This document shows, piece after piece, positions 9,957 through 18,582 of a stretch of 64,000 bases of DNA. Each line of letters starts with the position of its first letter. Positions within the stretch are counted from its first letter, which is position 1. The stretch spans positions 2,852,001-2,916,000 of the forward strand of contig NZ_CP046455.1 in NCBI RefSeq assembly GCF_009734425.1. The letters are read 5' to 3'. The position numbers and the translations under genes were made by a program. The notes under the pieces were generated by a model. The model was not told where the DNA came from. It was given only the letters and a program-made list of their open reading frames with translations, and searched no databases. The stretch comes from Corynebacterium occultum (GTDB lineage: Bacteria; Actinomycetota; Actinomycetes; Mycobacteriales; Mycobacteriaceae).

Positions 9957-10046
9957 TTAGTTGCTGGAACCCAGGGCGATCTGGTTGCCGATCATGACGA
10001 TCCAGGCAATGATTTCGGTGCTCAGGTCCAGGGCGATACTCAGCAT
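9957..10046 (-). CDS. 29-residue hydrophobic peptide
   Basis: A short open frame codes for 29 residues beginning MLSIALDLSTEII and ending QIALGSSN. Support for translation is GGAAGGAAA five bases upstream of the ATG and a strong terminator right after the stop, so the unit looks like a complete single-gene transcript. The peptide is acidic at residues 7 and 11 and otherwise hydrophobic, and could form one amphipathic or membrane helix. Corynebacterial outer-membrane porins (PorA, PorH) are similarly tiny, leaderless peptides, some carrying O-linked mycolate on Ser; four Ser are present here (residues 3, 9, 27, 28). I cannot show homology. A small membrane regulator is the alternative. Confidence 0.6.
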   Translation of the reverse strand: MLSIALDLSTEIIAWIVMIGNQIALGSSN

Positions 10047-10113
10047 GCGAGTTTCCTTCCAATCAGGGTTTCTCGGTTGGCCCCGGGGTCTTATCCGGGA
10101 TTGTTTTCTGTTG

Positions 10114-10119
10114 AGTGTA
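10114..10119 (-). promoter_or_regulatory. Candidate -10 of the 29-codon gene
   Basis: TACACT on the minus strand fits the corynebacterial -10 pattern TANANT and would give a leader of roughly 60 bases. No good -35 is visible. Confidence 0.35.
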
Positions 10120-10226
10120 TCGGCCCGGACCCCCTGATCCATTACATGTGACCAAAAGATAATTTAGGCCTTGAGCTGGGATGAGAGCAGCATTACCACA
10201 AGGTCAACAGAACCTTATTGGATATA

Positions 10227-11315
10227 TCAGAAAGCGCAGTTCTCACTCATGTCCTGCAGCGCATTATAGGCCTGTTTGGGCTGCCCCGGGGCCTTCATCA
10301 GCCCGAAGTGGGACTCCGGATCACTGGCCCCGAGGTCGATGTCGTACATGGTGTAGAGGAACACCGGACCCAGGTTGGAGGATCCGGCGGCAAGCTCCAC
10401 CGCCTCGGTGACCATAGCGGCCTGTTCCCGCTCCCCGACACCCCGGTTGCCGCCGGTGGGTGCGCCATATTCGGTGAGCCAGACCTGCTTGTGCCCGTCA
10501 CCGTGGGAGTCCATCAGGTCGCGCAGCTTGTGCAGCTGGTTGAAACTGTTCCAATCGGAGGTGCCGGTGGGACGTTCCGGGTAGGAGTAGGGGTGCATCG
10601 CCAGGCCGGTGACGTGTTCATTGGCGCCGAGTTCATAGAGGCGGGTCATGAAGGTCTTGCCGGAGATGGAGTAACCGGGGTCATCGGTGGCCGGTGCCAG
10701 TCCGCCGGAGAGGACTTCGGCGGAGGGGTCGGCTGCCTGGAGGCGGGGACCGGCGGCGGCGAGCAGTTCAGCGAAGGCATCCGGGCTGGGGTTGGGCCAG
10801 AAGCGTTCGAGGTTGGGCTCATTCCAGATTTCATAGGCCCGGGCCTGATCGCCGTAGCGCAGGGCCACCTGCTCGGCGAAGTCCGCGTAGTCCCCTGCCG
10901 CACCGCTGCCGATGACACCGAAACCTTCGACCCAGTTGGGCCACTGATGGATGAGCATCAGCGGCTTGAGGCCGGCATCGGAGATGGCTGCCATGCGGGA
11001 ATCCAGCCCACTCCAGTCATAGCTGCCCTTGCGGTACTCAATGTCCTTCCAGATGGCGGAGACCCGGATCCACTGGGATCCCATGGCCACCTGCTCATCG
11101 AGCATGTCGCGGAATTCACGGTCACTCATGTACTCCCAGTCCGCGGGAGCTGCGACCCCGAGGGACTGGCAGGTTGCGTGCGTTCCCCCGGCGTCGTCGG
11201 CATAACCGGTGCCGGGATCGCCCGCTCCGGTGGCGCCGGAGGATGAGCTGAGCGCGCCGAAGAAGGTGGTGGCGGCCAGGATCAGCGATGTGCCGGCGAG
11301 ACTTAAGCTGTTCAC
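10227..11315 (-). CDS. Secreted PslG-like glycoside hydrolase
   Basis: The 362-residue protein has an N-terminal hydrophobic signal (residues 4-24, then a Ser/Gly-rich linker) and a clan-A (beta/alpha)8 hydrolase domain. The acid/base Glu is in WNEPN (E166) and the nucleophile Glu in WLTEYGAP (E282), the GH39/GH5-like layout of PslG, which cuts exopolysaccharide in the periplasm. I start at GTG 11315 because GGGAAAGG precedes it and the signal follows at once; the open frame continues to 11396 without a ribosome site. A membrane-anchored paralogue is 361 bases upstream. Its likely job is trimming or releasing the polysaccharide built by the neighbouring genes. The substrate is not deducible. 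Confidence 0.85.
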   Translation of the reverse strand: MNSLSLAGTSLILAATTFFGALSSSSGATGAGDPGTGYADDAGGTHATCQSLGVAAPADWEYMSDREFRDMLDEQVAMGSQWIRVSAIWKDIEYRKGSYDWSGLDSRMAAISDAGLKPLMLIHQWPNWVEGFGVIGSGAAGDYADFAEQVALRYGDQARAYEIWNEPNLERFWPNPSPDAFAELLAAAGPRLQAADPSAEVLSGGLAPATDDPGYSISGKTFMTRLYELGANEHVTGLAMHPYSYPERPTGTSDWNSFNQLHKLRDLMDSHGDGHKQVWLTEYGAPTGGNRGVGEREQAAMVTEAVELAAGSSNLGPVFLYTMYDIDLGASDPESHFGLMKAPGQPKQAYNALQDMSENCAF

Positions 11316-11676
11316 TTTTGTAATACCTTTCCCTTGGTGGAGCTTCAAGGAAAGGGTAAGTGTTTTCACTTCAGATACAAATATGGCTTCGGTCACTGAA
11401 AAAATATGCCATGAGCTGCAAAGATCTGATCCATTCCCTTAACAGCGGGGGCTGAGAATCCTTAAGAAAAAACCCAGGGGAATCAACATTTACGGAAGGA
11501 ATCTATTTGGTTTTCTGTCCCGCCCTACCCCCTCAACACCCCTACTTCCCAGGTATGTGGAATTTTGGAGAAGAAGGGTTCTCCGGTTGAAAATGAAAGG
11601 GAAATTCATTGCGAGCATGCTCACATGAGGGATCTCACAGCAATTTTCAGCCGGTTTTTCTTCCCGGCGAACACCA
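11316..11676. other. AT-rich intergenic region between the hydrolase genes
   Basis: No convincing gene is present. The stretch must hold the promoter of the 11315 hydrolase; the palindrome AAGTG-TTTT-CACTT at 11358-11371 lies in its leader region. No terminator with a T-run is evident after the 11677 gene, so readthrough between the two paralogues is possible. Confidence 0.6.
11358..11371. promoter_or_regulatory. Palindrome upstream of secreted hydrolase
   Basis: AAGTG and CACTT flank four T, a perfect 14-base inverted repeat 43 bases before the GTG start. It could be an operator or a leader hairpin. Confidence 0.3.
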
Positions 11677-12822
11677 TCACCGCTCCCCCAGGTCCTCATG
11701 GCACTGTTCCGCCGCTTCCCGCAACTGAGTGAAGGCGGCTTTGGGGTCACCGGGCCCGTACATGATCCCGAAGTGGGATTCGCGGTCCTCCGCCCCGAAG
11801 TCGAGGTCATACATGGTGTAGATGAACAGTGGCCCCAACATGGGGTCCGGCCAGCTGAGGTGGAGAGCCTCAGCAATCATGGCGGCCTGTTCCTGCTCCC
11901 CCACCCCACCTTGTCCGGCGGTGGGGGCACCAAATTCGGTGAGCCAGATCGGTTTCGGATCCCCATAGCGGCGCATCATTTTCTTGAAGCTGGCAAGTTG
12001 GTGGAAGGTGTTCCACCGGGACATGCCGGAGGGCCGTTCCGGATAGGAGTAGGGGTGGACGGCGATGGCGTCGACCTGCTGCATGGCTCCGAGTTCATGA
12101 AGTTCCTCGAGGAAGGTGTAGGCCGAGTAGGACTCACCGGCAACATTGATGGCGGGGGCCACTCCCCCGGCCACCAGGGTGGCGGAGGGGTCGGCGGCGC
12201 GGATCTTGGGCGCGGCGTCGACAAGCATTTCGGCATAGGCGGCGGGGCTGGGATCGGGCCAAAAACGTTCAATATTGGGTTCATTCCAAATCTCATATGC
12301 CTCGATGTGCTCGCCGTACCGCTGTGCCACCGCCCCGGCGAAGTCACCGTACTGCTGGGCGGCGCCACTACCCAGGGTGCCGAACCCCTCCACCCAGGTG
12401 GGCAGGGTGTGGATGAGCAGGAGGGGGCGTAGGCCAGCGTCAGCGATCGCCTCGATCCGCATGTCCAGCGCGTCCCAGTAGAGCTCCCCCTGTATGCGTT
12501 CCATGGCATGCCAACTGGCGGAAACCCGGATCCAGGTTGCTCCGAGGGTGACCTGCTCCTCAAGCATCCTCCGGAATTCCTCTTCACTCATCTTCTCCCA
12601 GGCGGCGGGCCCCGCGATGCCGAGCCTGGTGCAGCCGGCGGCGGGGGCCTCCGGCATCTCCACCTCCGGCCCCTCCCCACCTGCCGGGGTGAGGATGTTC
12701 CAGACCAGGTAGGTAGAGAGCAGCACCGCCACGGCAGTGGTCAACCAGGCAAAGTAGTCACCCTTCCCGCGCCTGCCTTCGCCCGCCCCTCCCCCGCCAC
12801 CGGATTTCTCCGGATCAGCCAC
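11677..12822 (-). CDS. Membrane-anchored PslG-like glycoside hydrolase
   Basis: A 381-residue paralogue of the preceding hydrolase. A basic Gly-rich N-terminus is followed by one transmembrane helix (about residues 24-44) without a signal-peptidase motif, so the catalytic domain is tethered outside the membrane. Acid/base Glu is E181 in WNEPN and nucleophile E296 in WLTEFGAP. Shared signatures include HPYSYPERP and the end-domain motif ESHFG. The GTG start overlaps the stop of the GT4 gene by eight bases, so synthesis and hydrolysis enzymes are translationally coupled. The anchored/secreted pair suggests action at two sites on the same glycan. Confidence 0.85.
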   Translation of the reverse strand: MADPEKSGGGGGAGEGRRGKGDYFAWLTTAVAVLLSTYLVWNILTPAGGEGPEVEMPEAPAAGCTRLGIAGPAAWEKMSEEEFRRMLEEQVTLGATWIRVSASWHAMERIQGELYWDALDMRIEAIADAGLRPLLLIHTLPTWVEGFGTLGSGAAQQYGDFAGAVAQRYGEHIEAYEIWNEPNIERFWPDPSPAAYAEMLVDAAPKIRAADPSATLVAGGVAPAINVAGESYSAYTFLEELHELGAMQQVDAIAVHPYSYPERPSGMSRWNTFHQLASFKKMMRRYGDPKPIWLTEFGAPTAGQGGVGEQEQAAMIAEALHLSWPDPMLGPLFIYTMYDLDFGAEDRESHFGIMYGPGDPKAAFTQLREAAEQCHEDLGER

Positions 12823-13918
12823 TGATCAGCGCCCCGAGCATCCGAGGCACCGTCTCCGCCAGGTCATGCTTCGCCAGCACCCTGGCCCGCGCCTGTTCTC
12901 GGCAGGCCCGCATCCCATCCCGGTCCTGCAGGAGCTTTTCGATGGCCGCGGCAAGCGCCTCAGGATCCCCGGGCGGGACCAGCACCCCGGCCCCACCCCG
13001 CAGGTATTCGGCCGCTCCCCCATGGTCCGTGGCGATCACCGGCACTCCGGCGGCCATGGCCTCAAGCACCCCGAGGGGGCCTGCCTCCGGAGAGGTGGAG
13101 GCGGAGATCAGCACATCCCAGCGGGGAAAAACCTCATCGCGGTGGACATGCCCCAGAAAATTGACCCGCCCCGCCAGGTCCGGCGCCGCAGCTCGATCCC
13201 GCAACTGCTGTTCGAAGTCCTCTGAACCAGGGAAGGCGGCACCCGCGATCTCCAGTTGGACCCCGGGCAGGTGGACCATGGCCTCCAGCAGCACATCCTG
13301 CCCTTTCCAGGAGGTCAGTACCGCCAGGATCCCCACCACGGGCTGTGTGGGATTAGTCTCCACTCCACCCCGCGGTTCTGCGGGGATAATCACCCCATTG
13401 GGCCGAACCAGGGCGTTGCTGACCATGGGACGTACCGATTCGGCAGTGACCTCCGAGACCGCCACCGCCACATCCAGGGCAGGGGCACCGAGCCGAAGCA
13501 CCGCCCGTTGCTTGCGGGAGGTGATGGTGTCATGCACCAGCCAGGAGATCCAGGGGGAGTTTCCACCCCGGAACCGGTGGTGGGGGAAGGCCATGCCGAT
13601 GGCCGGCAGGGCAAAGGTGGAGTTGCTGATCAGGGCATCGGCATCCCGACTGATCCGGCGGAGTTGCCGACCGACCCGGAACCAGTTCAGCGGCAGCTGC
13701 AGAATTTCCAACCGACGCCGCCATCCCCGGGTCCGGCCGAGGCGGTTGATCCCGAGTGCCACATGCTCCACCTCATCGGCGAGCTGTTCCGGCAGCGCCC
13801 CCTCGGGGCAGGCCAGGGTGACCCGGTGCCCCTGCGAACGGGCATGGCGCAGCAGGTCAATCAGCACCCTTTCGGCACCGGAGACATCTGCTCCGGCATT
13901 AACGGCAACCAGGTGCAT
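12815..13918 (-). CDS. GT4 family glycosyltransferase
   Basis: A 367-residue cytosolic GT-B glycosyltransferase. The N-terminal half has the acceptor-side motif VSGAERVLIDLLRHAR; the C-terminal half has LTSWKGQDVLLEAM and the donor-binding E-X7-E motif in SPEAGPLGVLEAMAAG, typical of GT4. Its donor and acceptor cannot be deduced. AAAGGA lies about nine bases before the ATG. It starts a two-gene unit with the anchored hydrolase, transcribed from the AT-rich region shared with the divergent sugar-transferase gene. Confidence 0.85.
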   Translation of the reverse strand: MHLVAVNAGADVSGAERVLIDLLRHARSQGHRVTLACPEGALPEQLADEVEHVALGINRLGRTRGWRRRLEILQLPLNWFRVGRQLRRISRDADALISNSTFALPAIGMAFPHHRFRGGNSPWISWLVHDTITSRKQRAVLRLGAPALDVAVAVSEVTAESVRPMVSNALVRPNGVIIPAEPRGGVETNPTQPVVGILAVLTSWKGQDVLLEAMVHLPGVQLEIAGAAFPGSEDFEQQLRDRAAAPDLAGRVNFLGHVHRDEVFPRWDVLISASTSPEAGPLGVLEAMAAGVPVIATDHGGAAEYLRGGAGVLVPPGDPEALAAAIEKLLQDRDGMRACREQARARVLAKHDLAETVPRMLGALISG

Positions 13919-14016
13919 GGGGAGGGTTCCTTTCCACGGTTCCTCAGAGGCTGCAGCGCTCCTCTGAATACAGCACCCACCCTCGGTCTACTTCTCAGCT
14001 TTTCTCGAGGGGACGA

Positions 14017-14033
14017 GTATTCCATTAGAATAC
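14017..14033. promoter_or_regulatory. GTATTC-N5-GAATAC inverted repeat
   Basis: Perfect six-base arms, directly abutting the C-rich palindrome at 14034 and about 100 bases before the GT4 start at 13918. It could bind a dimeric regulator overlapping that promoter. Confidence 0.35.
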
Positions 14034-14050
14034 CCCCAGAAATTCGGGGC
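14034..14050. promoter_or_regulatory. C4-N8-G4 palindrome, copy A
   Basis: CCCC-N8-GGGGC with an AT-rich centre, 116 bases upstream of the GT4 start at 13918. It is one of five similar sites in the window (14034, 14283, 27031, 28554, 41617). Confidence 0.4.
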
Positions 14051-14282
14051 AGTACTTTTTTTGGGAAAATTAGGGATATGATCCCATTATCGATGAGGAA
14101 AAGTTAAAGAACTTAATAAAGAAATAGATTACCTTTTCAACTAGGAGAAGAAAAGGGTTTATTTCATTATTTTTCCACCTTTTCCGCCATAATCAAGGGC
14201 CCCAGTGTGAGCGCCCCCTTTTTCGGTGGCACCGAATTCAGCGTGGAAGTATAGATTGTTAATCCATTAACCCCCATTTCAG

Positions 14283-14299
14283 ACCCCTATTATAGGGGC
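14283..14299. promoter_or_regulatory. C4-N7-G4 palindrome, copy B
   Basis: ACCCCTATTATAGGGGC is a perfect inverted repeat continuing into TGCAG. The stretch GGGGCTGCA recurs on the other strand at copy 27031. It lies in the divergent region, so either promoter could be the target. Confidence 0.45.
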
Positions 14300-14881
14300 T
14301 GCAGTCCTGTCGCCACCCCCAGTGGGGGAAAAATATTTCCATTTGAAAATCCGCTGGAGCCAATTAACTGTAATCCCCCTCATATTATGTGAAAAGGCTA
14401 ATAGTTATATCAGTTTATGTATTGAAAGGCATCTGCACTAATTGTAAAGATGGCTAATTAGCTACTTTTCCTGCTTCTTTAGTGCTTAAAATTGTCACGA
14501 GATGAAAATGGTGATTCTTGAAATCTAATGCGATTATCCTCAGTGTTTTCGCTTTAAGAACATGGGTCCTCAGAACCGTGAATCTGCCGTAGTTTCCCCG
14601 CTGCGGTCACCGCTCCCCCCAGGGGATTCCTGACCCTGGGAGGGCACTGTCCGGAGACACGGAACCCGAAATGCAGGCCCAGCCCAGACAACTCCACCTT
14701 CCCAGATGATTCGCTGTAACCCGAGGAAGATTTCGGTGTCTCAGTTTCGTTTCACCCCCACGCGGCTTTTGGATGATAGGAGAAAAAGTGCTCACCCAAC
14801 TGCCTTCCCCCCACGCTCGGCGGCACCCATCTGGTTCTCCCGGTTGTGCGGATCACCTCTGTAAAGGCATGGAAAATTAAT

Positions 14882-16297
14882 ATGGTCACCGGAAATCCGG
14901 GCGCCTCGGCCCGACAGACTGTGCTGAATAATTCGCTGCAGAAGATTCACACCTCCACTCGGTGGTATGTGCTGCTCGGCAGGCAGATCACCGACCCGCT
15001 GCAACGTCTGAGCGATGCCTTCGTGGTCTTCATGGTCTGCCTGCTGCTCACCGACTCTCTCCCCGTATTAAACGCCCTGGGAATCACCCTCTTCCTGATG
15101 TCGGTGCCCCACTTCTACCGTTTCCGCCTCTCCATCTCGGTGCTGGATGATCTTCCCCGGTTGCTGCTGGTCGGCACCATCGCGCCCTTCATCGTCTACC
15201 CGCTGCTGCACCCCGGAGCCGAGGTCACCGACAACGCGATCTTCTCCCTCGCGATCGTGGGAGGCCTGCTGCTCTCCAAGATCACCGTCTCGGTGTTCCT
15301 GCGTATCCGACGCTCACAGAAGCCCGAGCTGCTCAGTCGCACCCTGATCCTCGGTTCCGGGGAACTGGCCCGGGAGCTGACACAGAACCTGGTGAATTCC
15401 CCGAAGTTCGGGCTTCACCCCGTGGCTGTGCTCCACAATGAGGAGGAACCCGGCCCCGGGATCCCCGGGGTAGCGCTCCAACCCCTGGATTCCAACCTGC
15501 CGGACCTGATCCGCCGCTACCGGGCGAACACCGTGATCATCGCCTTCGGCTGCTATGACGACGAGAAGCTTCTGCGGGTGCTGCGTTCCTGCATCCGGGA
15601 AGACGCAGAGCTCTACCTCATTCCCCGGTTGCCGGAATATCACAACCGGGACGAATCCACCGAGATGATCGGGGCAATCCCCCTACGCCATGTCTCCCGG
15701 GCGGCTTTCCGCTCCCTGACCTGGTTCTGCAAACGCCCCTTCGACATCCTGGTCAGCGGCATCGCCCTGATCGCCCTCTCCCCGCTGCTGGGGATGCTGT
15801 CCCTGCTGGTCAAACGTGACACCCCGGATGCCCCGGTGCTCTTCCGCCAGACCCGGATCGGGTTGGACGGAGCACCTTTCGAGCTGCTGAAATTCCGGAC
15901 CCTGACCCCCGCGGATCCCAATGAGTCGGATTCCCAGTGGAATATCGCCGGTGATAAACGACTCCGCCCCCTGGGTGCGATGATGCGGAAGTTCTCCCTG
16001 GATGAACTGCCCCAGATCTACAATGTCTTCCGGGGTGACATGGCCCTGGTGGGTCCCCGCCCGGAACGCCCCTACTTCGTGGACAAGTTCGCTCTGGAAA
16101 TCCCCGGATATGATGCCCGGCACCGGGTCCCAGTCGGCTTGACCGGCTGGGCCGCCATCAATGGGCTGCGTGGTGACACCAGCATCAAGGAGCGGGTGCT
16201 CTACGACAACTACTACATCGAGAACTGGTCCCCCTGGTTGGACGCCAAAATCCTGATGCTCACCTTCATCGCGGTATTCAAGGGAAGCGGAGGCTGA
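14882..16297 (+). CDS. Polyprenyl-phosphate sugar-1-phosphate transferase (EPS initiation)
   Basis: The 471-residue membrane protein starts exopolysaccharide repeat units by moving a sugar-1-phosphate from a nucleotide sugar to undecaprenyl- or decaprenyl-phosphate. It has four or five N-terminal helices, a Rossmann-like middle (RTLILGSGELARELTQ) and the bacterial sugar-transferase domain: KRPFDILVSGIALIALSPLL, LLKFRTL and LDELPQIYNVFRGDMALVGPRPERP. I choose ATG 14882, preceded by GGAAAATTAAT, over GTG 14846, which has no ribosome site. The next gene overlaps by one base. It belongs to the WcaJ/WbaP-type family; the sugar is unknown. Confidence 0.9.
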   Translation: MVTGNPGASARQTVLNNSLQKIHTSTRWYVLLGRQITDPLQRLSDAFVVFMVCLLLTDSLPVLNALGITLFLMSVPHFYRFRLSISVLDDLPRLLLVGTIAPFIVYPLLHPGAEVTDNAIFSLAIVGGLLLSKITVSVFLRIRRSQKPELLSRTLILGSGELARELTQNLVNSPKFGLHPVAVLHNEEEPGPGIPGVALQPLDSNLPDLIRRYRANTVIIAFGCYDDEKLLRVLRSCIREDAELYLIPRLPEYHNRDESTEMIGAIPLRHVSRAAFRSLTWFCKRPFDILVSGIALIALSPLLGMLSLLVKRDTPDAPVLFRQTRIGLDGAPFELLKFRTLTPADPNESDSQWNIAGDKRLRPLGAMMRKFSLDELPQIYNVFRGDMALVGPRPERPYFVDKFALEIPGYDARHRVPVGLTGWAAINGLRGDTSIKERVLYDNYYIENWSPWLDAKILMLTFIAVFKGSGG

Positions 16298-17346
16298 TGA
16301 TTCCCCTCGACCATGACCACCTGATATTCGGGGCACTGGCCCTACGGCCCAATGGCAGCGGAGTGCAGACCTACCAGCGGGAACTGATCCGGGCACTCTC
16401 CCGGATCAGGGAACTTCCACCTCTGGCTGCGGTGGTTCAGGAGGACGCCGCCGGGGAACTCCCCGATAGTGTCCTGCCCTTGGCTCACACCCCCAGCTCC
16501 GGGGCCCGGCGTGCCTTCCAGGGTCTGCTTCCGGTGCGCCGGGCCATGCTCTTCCATGGCCTGGATGTGGATCTGCCGATCGCGCAGCGCTGCCCGACGG
16601 TGTCCACGGTGCATGATATGTCGGCGTTTGACACCCCCTGGGCGATGTCGAGGGTGCGGGCCCGGGGTGAGCAGCTTTTGCTCAGGCGCAGTATTCGCAG
16701 GGCAGATGTGATCATCTCGGTGTCCCATTTCACCGCTGAGCGGGTGAAGGCTTTGTTGGGCCGGGAGTCCACGGTGACTCCGTTGGCACCCGCCCCCTGG
16801 GCGCGGGTGCCTTCGGAGGAGGCGGTGGCCGCGGTCCGGGAGAAATATCGTCTGCCGGAGCGTTTTGTGTTGCAGTTGGGCACCTTGGAGCCACGGAAGA
16901 AGCCGGAGGTTGTCAACGCGGCCCTGGAGGGTTCCGGTATTCCCCTGGTGTTGGCGGGTGGGCGGACCGATGGTCCGGATCGTCCCGCCGGTTCCCTGGG
17001 GCTGGGTTATGTGGATCTGGCGGATATTCCGGCACTCTACCGGGCTGCTCATGTGGTGGCCTATGCCTCCAGCTATGAGGGTTTCGGGTTGCCCCCGGTG
17101 GAGGCGATGGCCTGTGGTGCCGCTGTGGTGGCCAGCGCGGTGGGTGGTATCCCCGAGGCGGTGGGCAAGGGTGCGGTGGTGGTCAGTGGCCTGGATCCGA
17201 AGGTGTGGCGGGAGGCCCTGATGTCATTGCTGGAGGATTCTCCCGCCCGTGCCGAGCTGCGCCGCTGCGCCGCGGAGCGGGTGGGTTGGTTGAACTGGCA
17301 GGCCACGGCGCTGGCCACCGCACGGGTCTACCGGGAGCTGCTCTAG
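16297..17346 (+). CDS. GT4 family glycosyltransferase
   Basis: A 349-residue GT-B enzyme, probably adding the second sugar, since its ATG overlaps the stop of the initiating transferase (TGATG). The C-terminal half has LQLGTLEPRKKPEVVNAAL and the E-X7-E donor motif in SYEGFGLPPVEAMACG. It has the look of mannosyl- or rhamnosyltransferases, but the donor is not certain. No clear terminator separates it from the convergent gene at 17473. Confidence 0.87.
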   Translation: MIPLDHDHLIFGALALRPNGSGVQTYQRELIRALSRIRELPPLAAVVQEDAAGELPDSVLPLAHTPSSGARRAFQGLLPVRRAMLFHGLDVDLPIAQRCPTVSTVHDMSAFDTPWAMSRVRARGEQLLLRRSIRRADVIISVSHFTAERVKALLGRESTVTPLAPAPWARVPSEEAVAAVREKYRLPERFVLQLGTLEPRKKPEVVNAALEGSGIPLVLAGGRTDGPDRPAGSLGLGYVDLADIPALYRAAHVVAYASSYEGFGLPPVEAMACGAAVVASAVGGIPEAVGKGAVVVSGLDPKVWREALMSLLEDSPARAELRRCAAERVGWLNWQATALATARVYRELL

Positions 17347-17472
17347 GAATCTGGGTCAGAACATTTCAGGTCCCCCTCTGCTCCACCTCGTGTTTCACAG
17401 GATGGGGGTGAGGGGGTTTCGTCATGCCTGGAGCTTCGTCATTCCTGGAACTGCGGCTGCCTGGGGTGGGGC

Positions 17473-18582
17473 TCAGAGCACCGCGGTGACCAGCCCGTCC
17501 ATCTGCCGGCGGAATTCCGTCGGGGAGAAGCGCTGCGCCCAGTCCACCAGGGTCGGGGTGGTGAAGGTGTCATCCCGGAAGTTCTTCATCGTCTCCGCCA
17601 GATTTTCCACCACCTCCTGCTCCGTCTCCCCGTCCACCAGCAGACCGGAGATCCCGGGGCGGACGGTGTCGAGGGCTCCGCCCCGCCCGAGGGCGATCAC
17701 CGGGGTACCACAGGCCATGGCCTCCACCGGCACGATGCCGAAGTCCTCTTCCCCGGGCATCAGCAGGGCCCTGGCCCCACGTATCAGGTCCCGCATCTCC
17801 TTACCCGGTAGACGACCCCGGAACTCCACATTGGGTCCCGCCACCGCTCTGGCTCTCCCCAGGTCCCGGCCTTCTCCGACGACGATCAGGCGGACCCCGG
17901 CGCGCACCGCCGCCCTCACCCCGAGCGGTACCTGCTTATAGGGCACCATGCGGCCGACCATGATGAAGTAGTCCTCTTTCTTTAACGCCGGGTCAGGGGT
18001 GAAGAAGGAGAGGTCGACGGGTGGGTGGACCACGGTGGCCTCCCGGTGCCACCAGTTTTCGATGCGCTCCCGGACCGCGGTGGAGTTGGCCACCACGGTG
18101 GTGACCTTGGGGGCATATCTGCTCTCGTTGGCCCGCGCCCGGTTGGCCAGGGCTTTCAGGGCGAGGGTGTTGAGGGTTCCGCTGGCTTCATCACGGCGGA
18201 AGGTGTCGTCCCAGGCCCAGCGCGCCGGGGAGTGGACGTAGGCCACGGAGGGGGCGTCCACTGCGGCGAGGGCGGCCAGGGCGAAGGCGTGGTGGCTGAT
18301 CACCACGGCATCTGCCTCGCTTTTCCGCAGGGTGCCGTGTTTCATGGCGGAGGGCACCAGGGGCAGCAGGGGTGCGTAACTGCGTTTGCCGAGGGCTTTG
18401 TAGAGGGGTTGGAGGGAGCTGGTTTCCACTCTGTCCAGCAGGCCCCCGGGGATTCCTTCGGGGCGGGCGAAGGGGACGTGGATCTTGGCCTGGGGCCATT
18501 GGGCGGCCAGTTCGGCCACCACGTGTTCACTGCCGGCGATATCGGTGAACCGTTCATGGACGAGTGCAATCTTGGGGGTCAT
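17473..18582 (-). CDS. GT4 family glycosyltransferase (WbaZ-like)
   Basis: A 369-residue GT4 enzyme. The opening KIALVHERFTDIAGSEHVVAELA, the middle YVHSPARWAWDD and the donor site EDFGIVPVEAMACGTPVIALGRGG resemble WbaZ/MtfB-type mannosyltransferases; that similarity is from memory. It is the last gene of the long minus-strand operon and starts immediately after the wzz-like stop codon. It presumably extends the lipid-linked repeat unit in the cytosol. Confidence 0.87.
   Translation of the reverse strand: MTPKIALVHERFTDIAGSEHVVAELAAQWPQAKIHVPFARPEGIPGGLLDRVETSSLQPLYKALGKRSYAPLLPLVPSAMKHGTLRKSEADAVVISHHAFALAALAAVDAPSVAYVHSPARWAWDDTFRRDEASGTLNTLALKALANRARANESRYAPKVTTVVANSTAVRERIENWWHREATVVHPPVDLSFFTPDPALKKEDYFIMVGRMVPYKQVPLGVRAAVRAGVRLIVVGEGRDLGRARAVAGPNVEFRGRLPGKEMRDLIRGARALLMPGEEDFGIVPVEAMACGTPVIALGRGGALDTVRPGISGLLVDGETEQEVVENLAETMKNFRDDTFTTPTLVDWAQRFSPTEFRRQMDGLVTAVL

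Larger units (their letters stand above)
13919..14881. other. Long AT-rich divergent regulatory region
   Basis: About 960 bases without a credible gene separate the divergent GT4 and sugar-transferase genes. Most of 14000-14570 is far more AT-rich than the coding DNA. It contains several perfect inverted repeats: GTATTC-N5-GAATAC at 14017-14033, GGGAT-N3-ATCCC at 14073-14085, GCTAATTAGC at 14454-14463, and two C4-N7/8-G4 palindromes. A short open frame at 14607-14795 on the minus strand lacks a ribosome site. The region probably carries both promoters and binding sites for regulators. Confidence 0.65.

Noticed and set aside
14607..14795. Possible 62-residue minus-strand gene in the divergent region
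   Set aside because: No ribosome site, no recognisable features, and it would sit in front of the opposing promoter.
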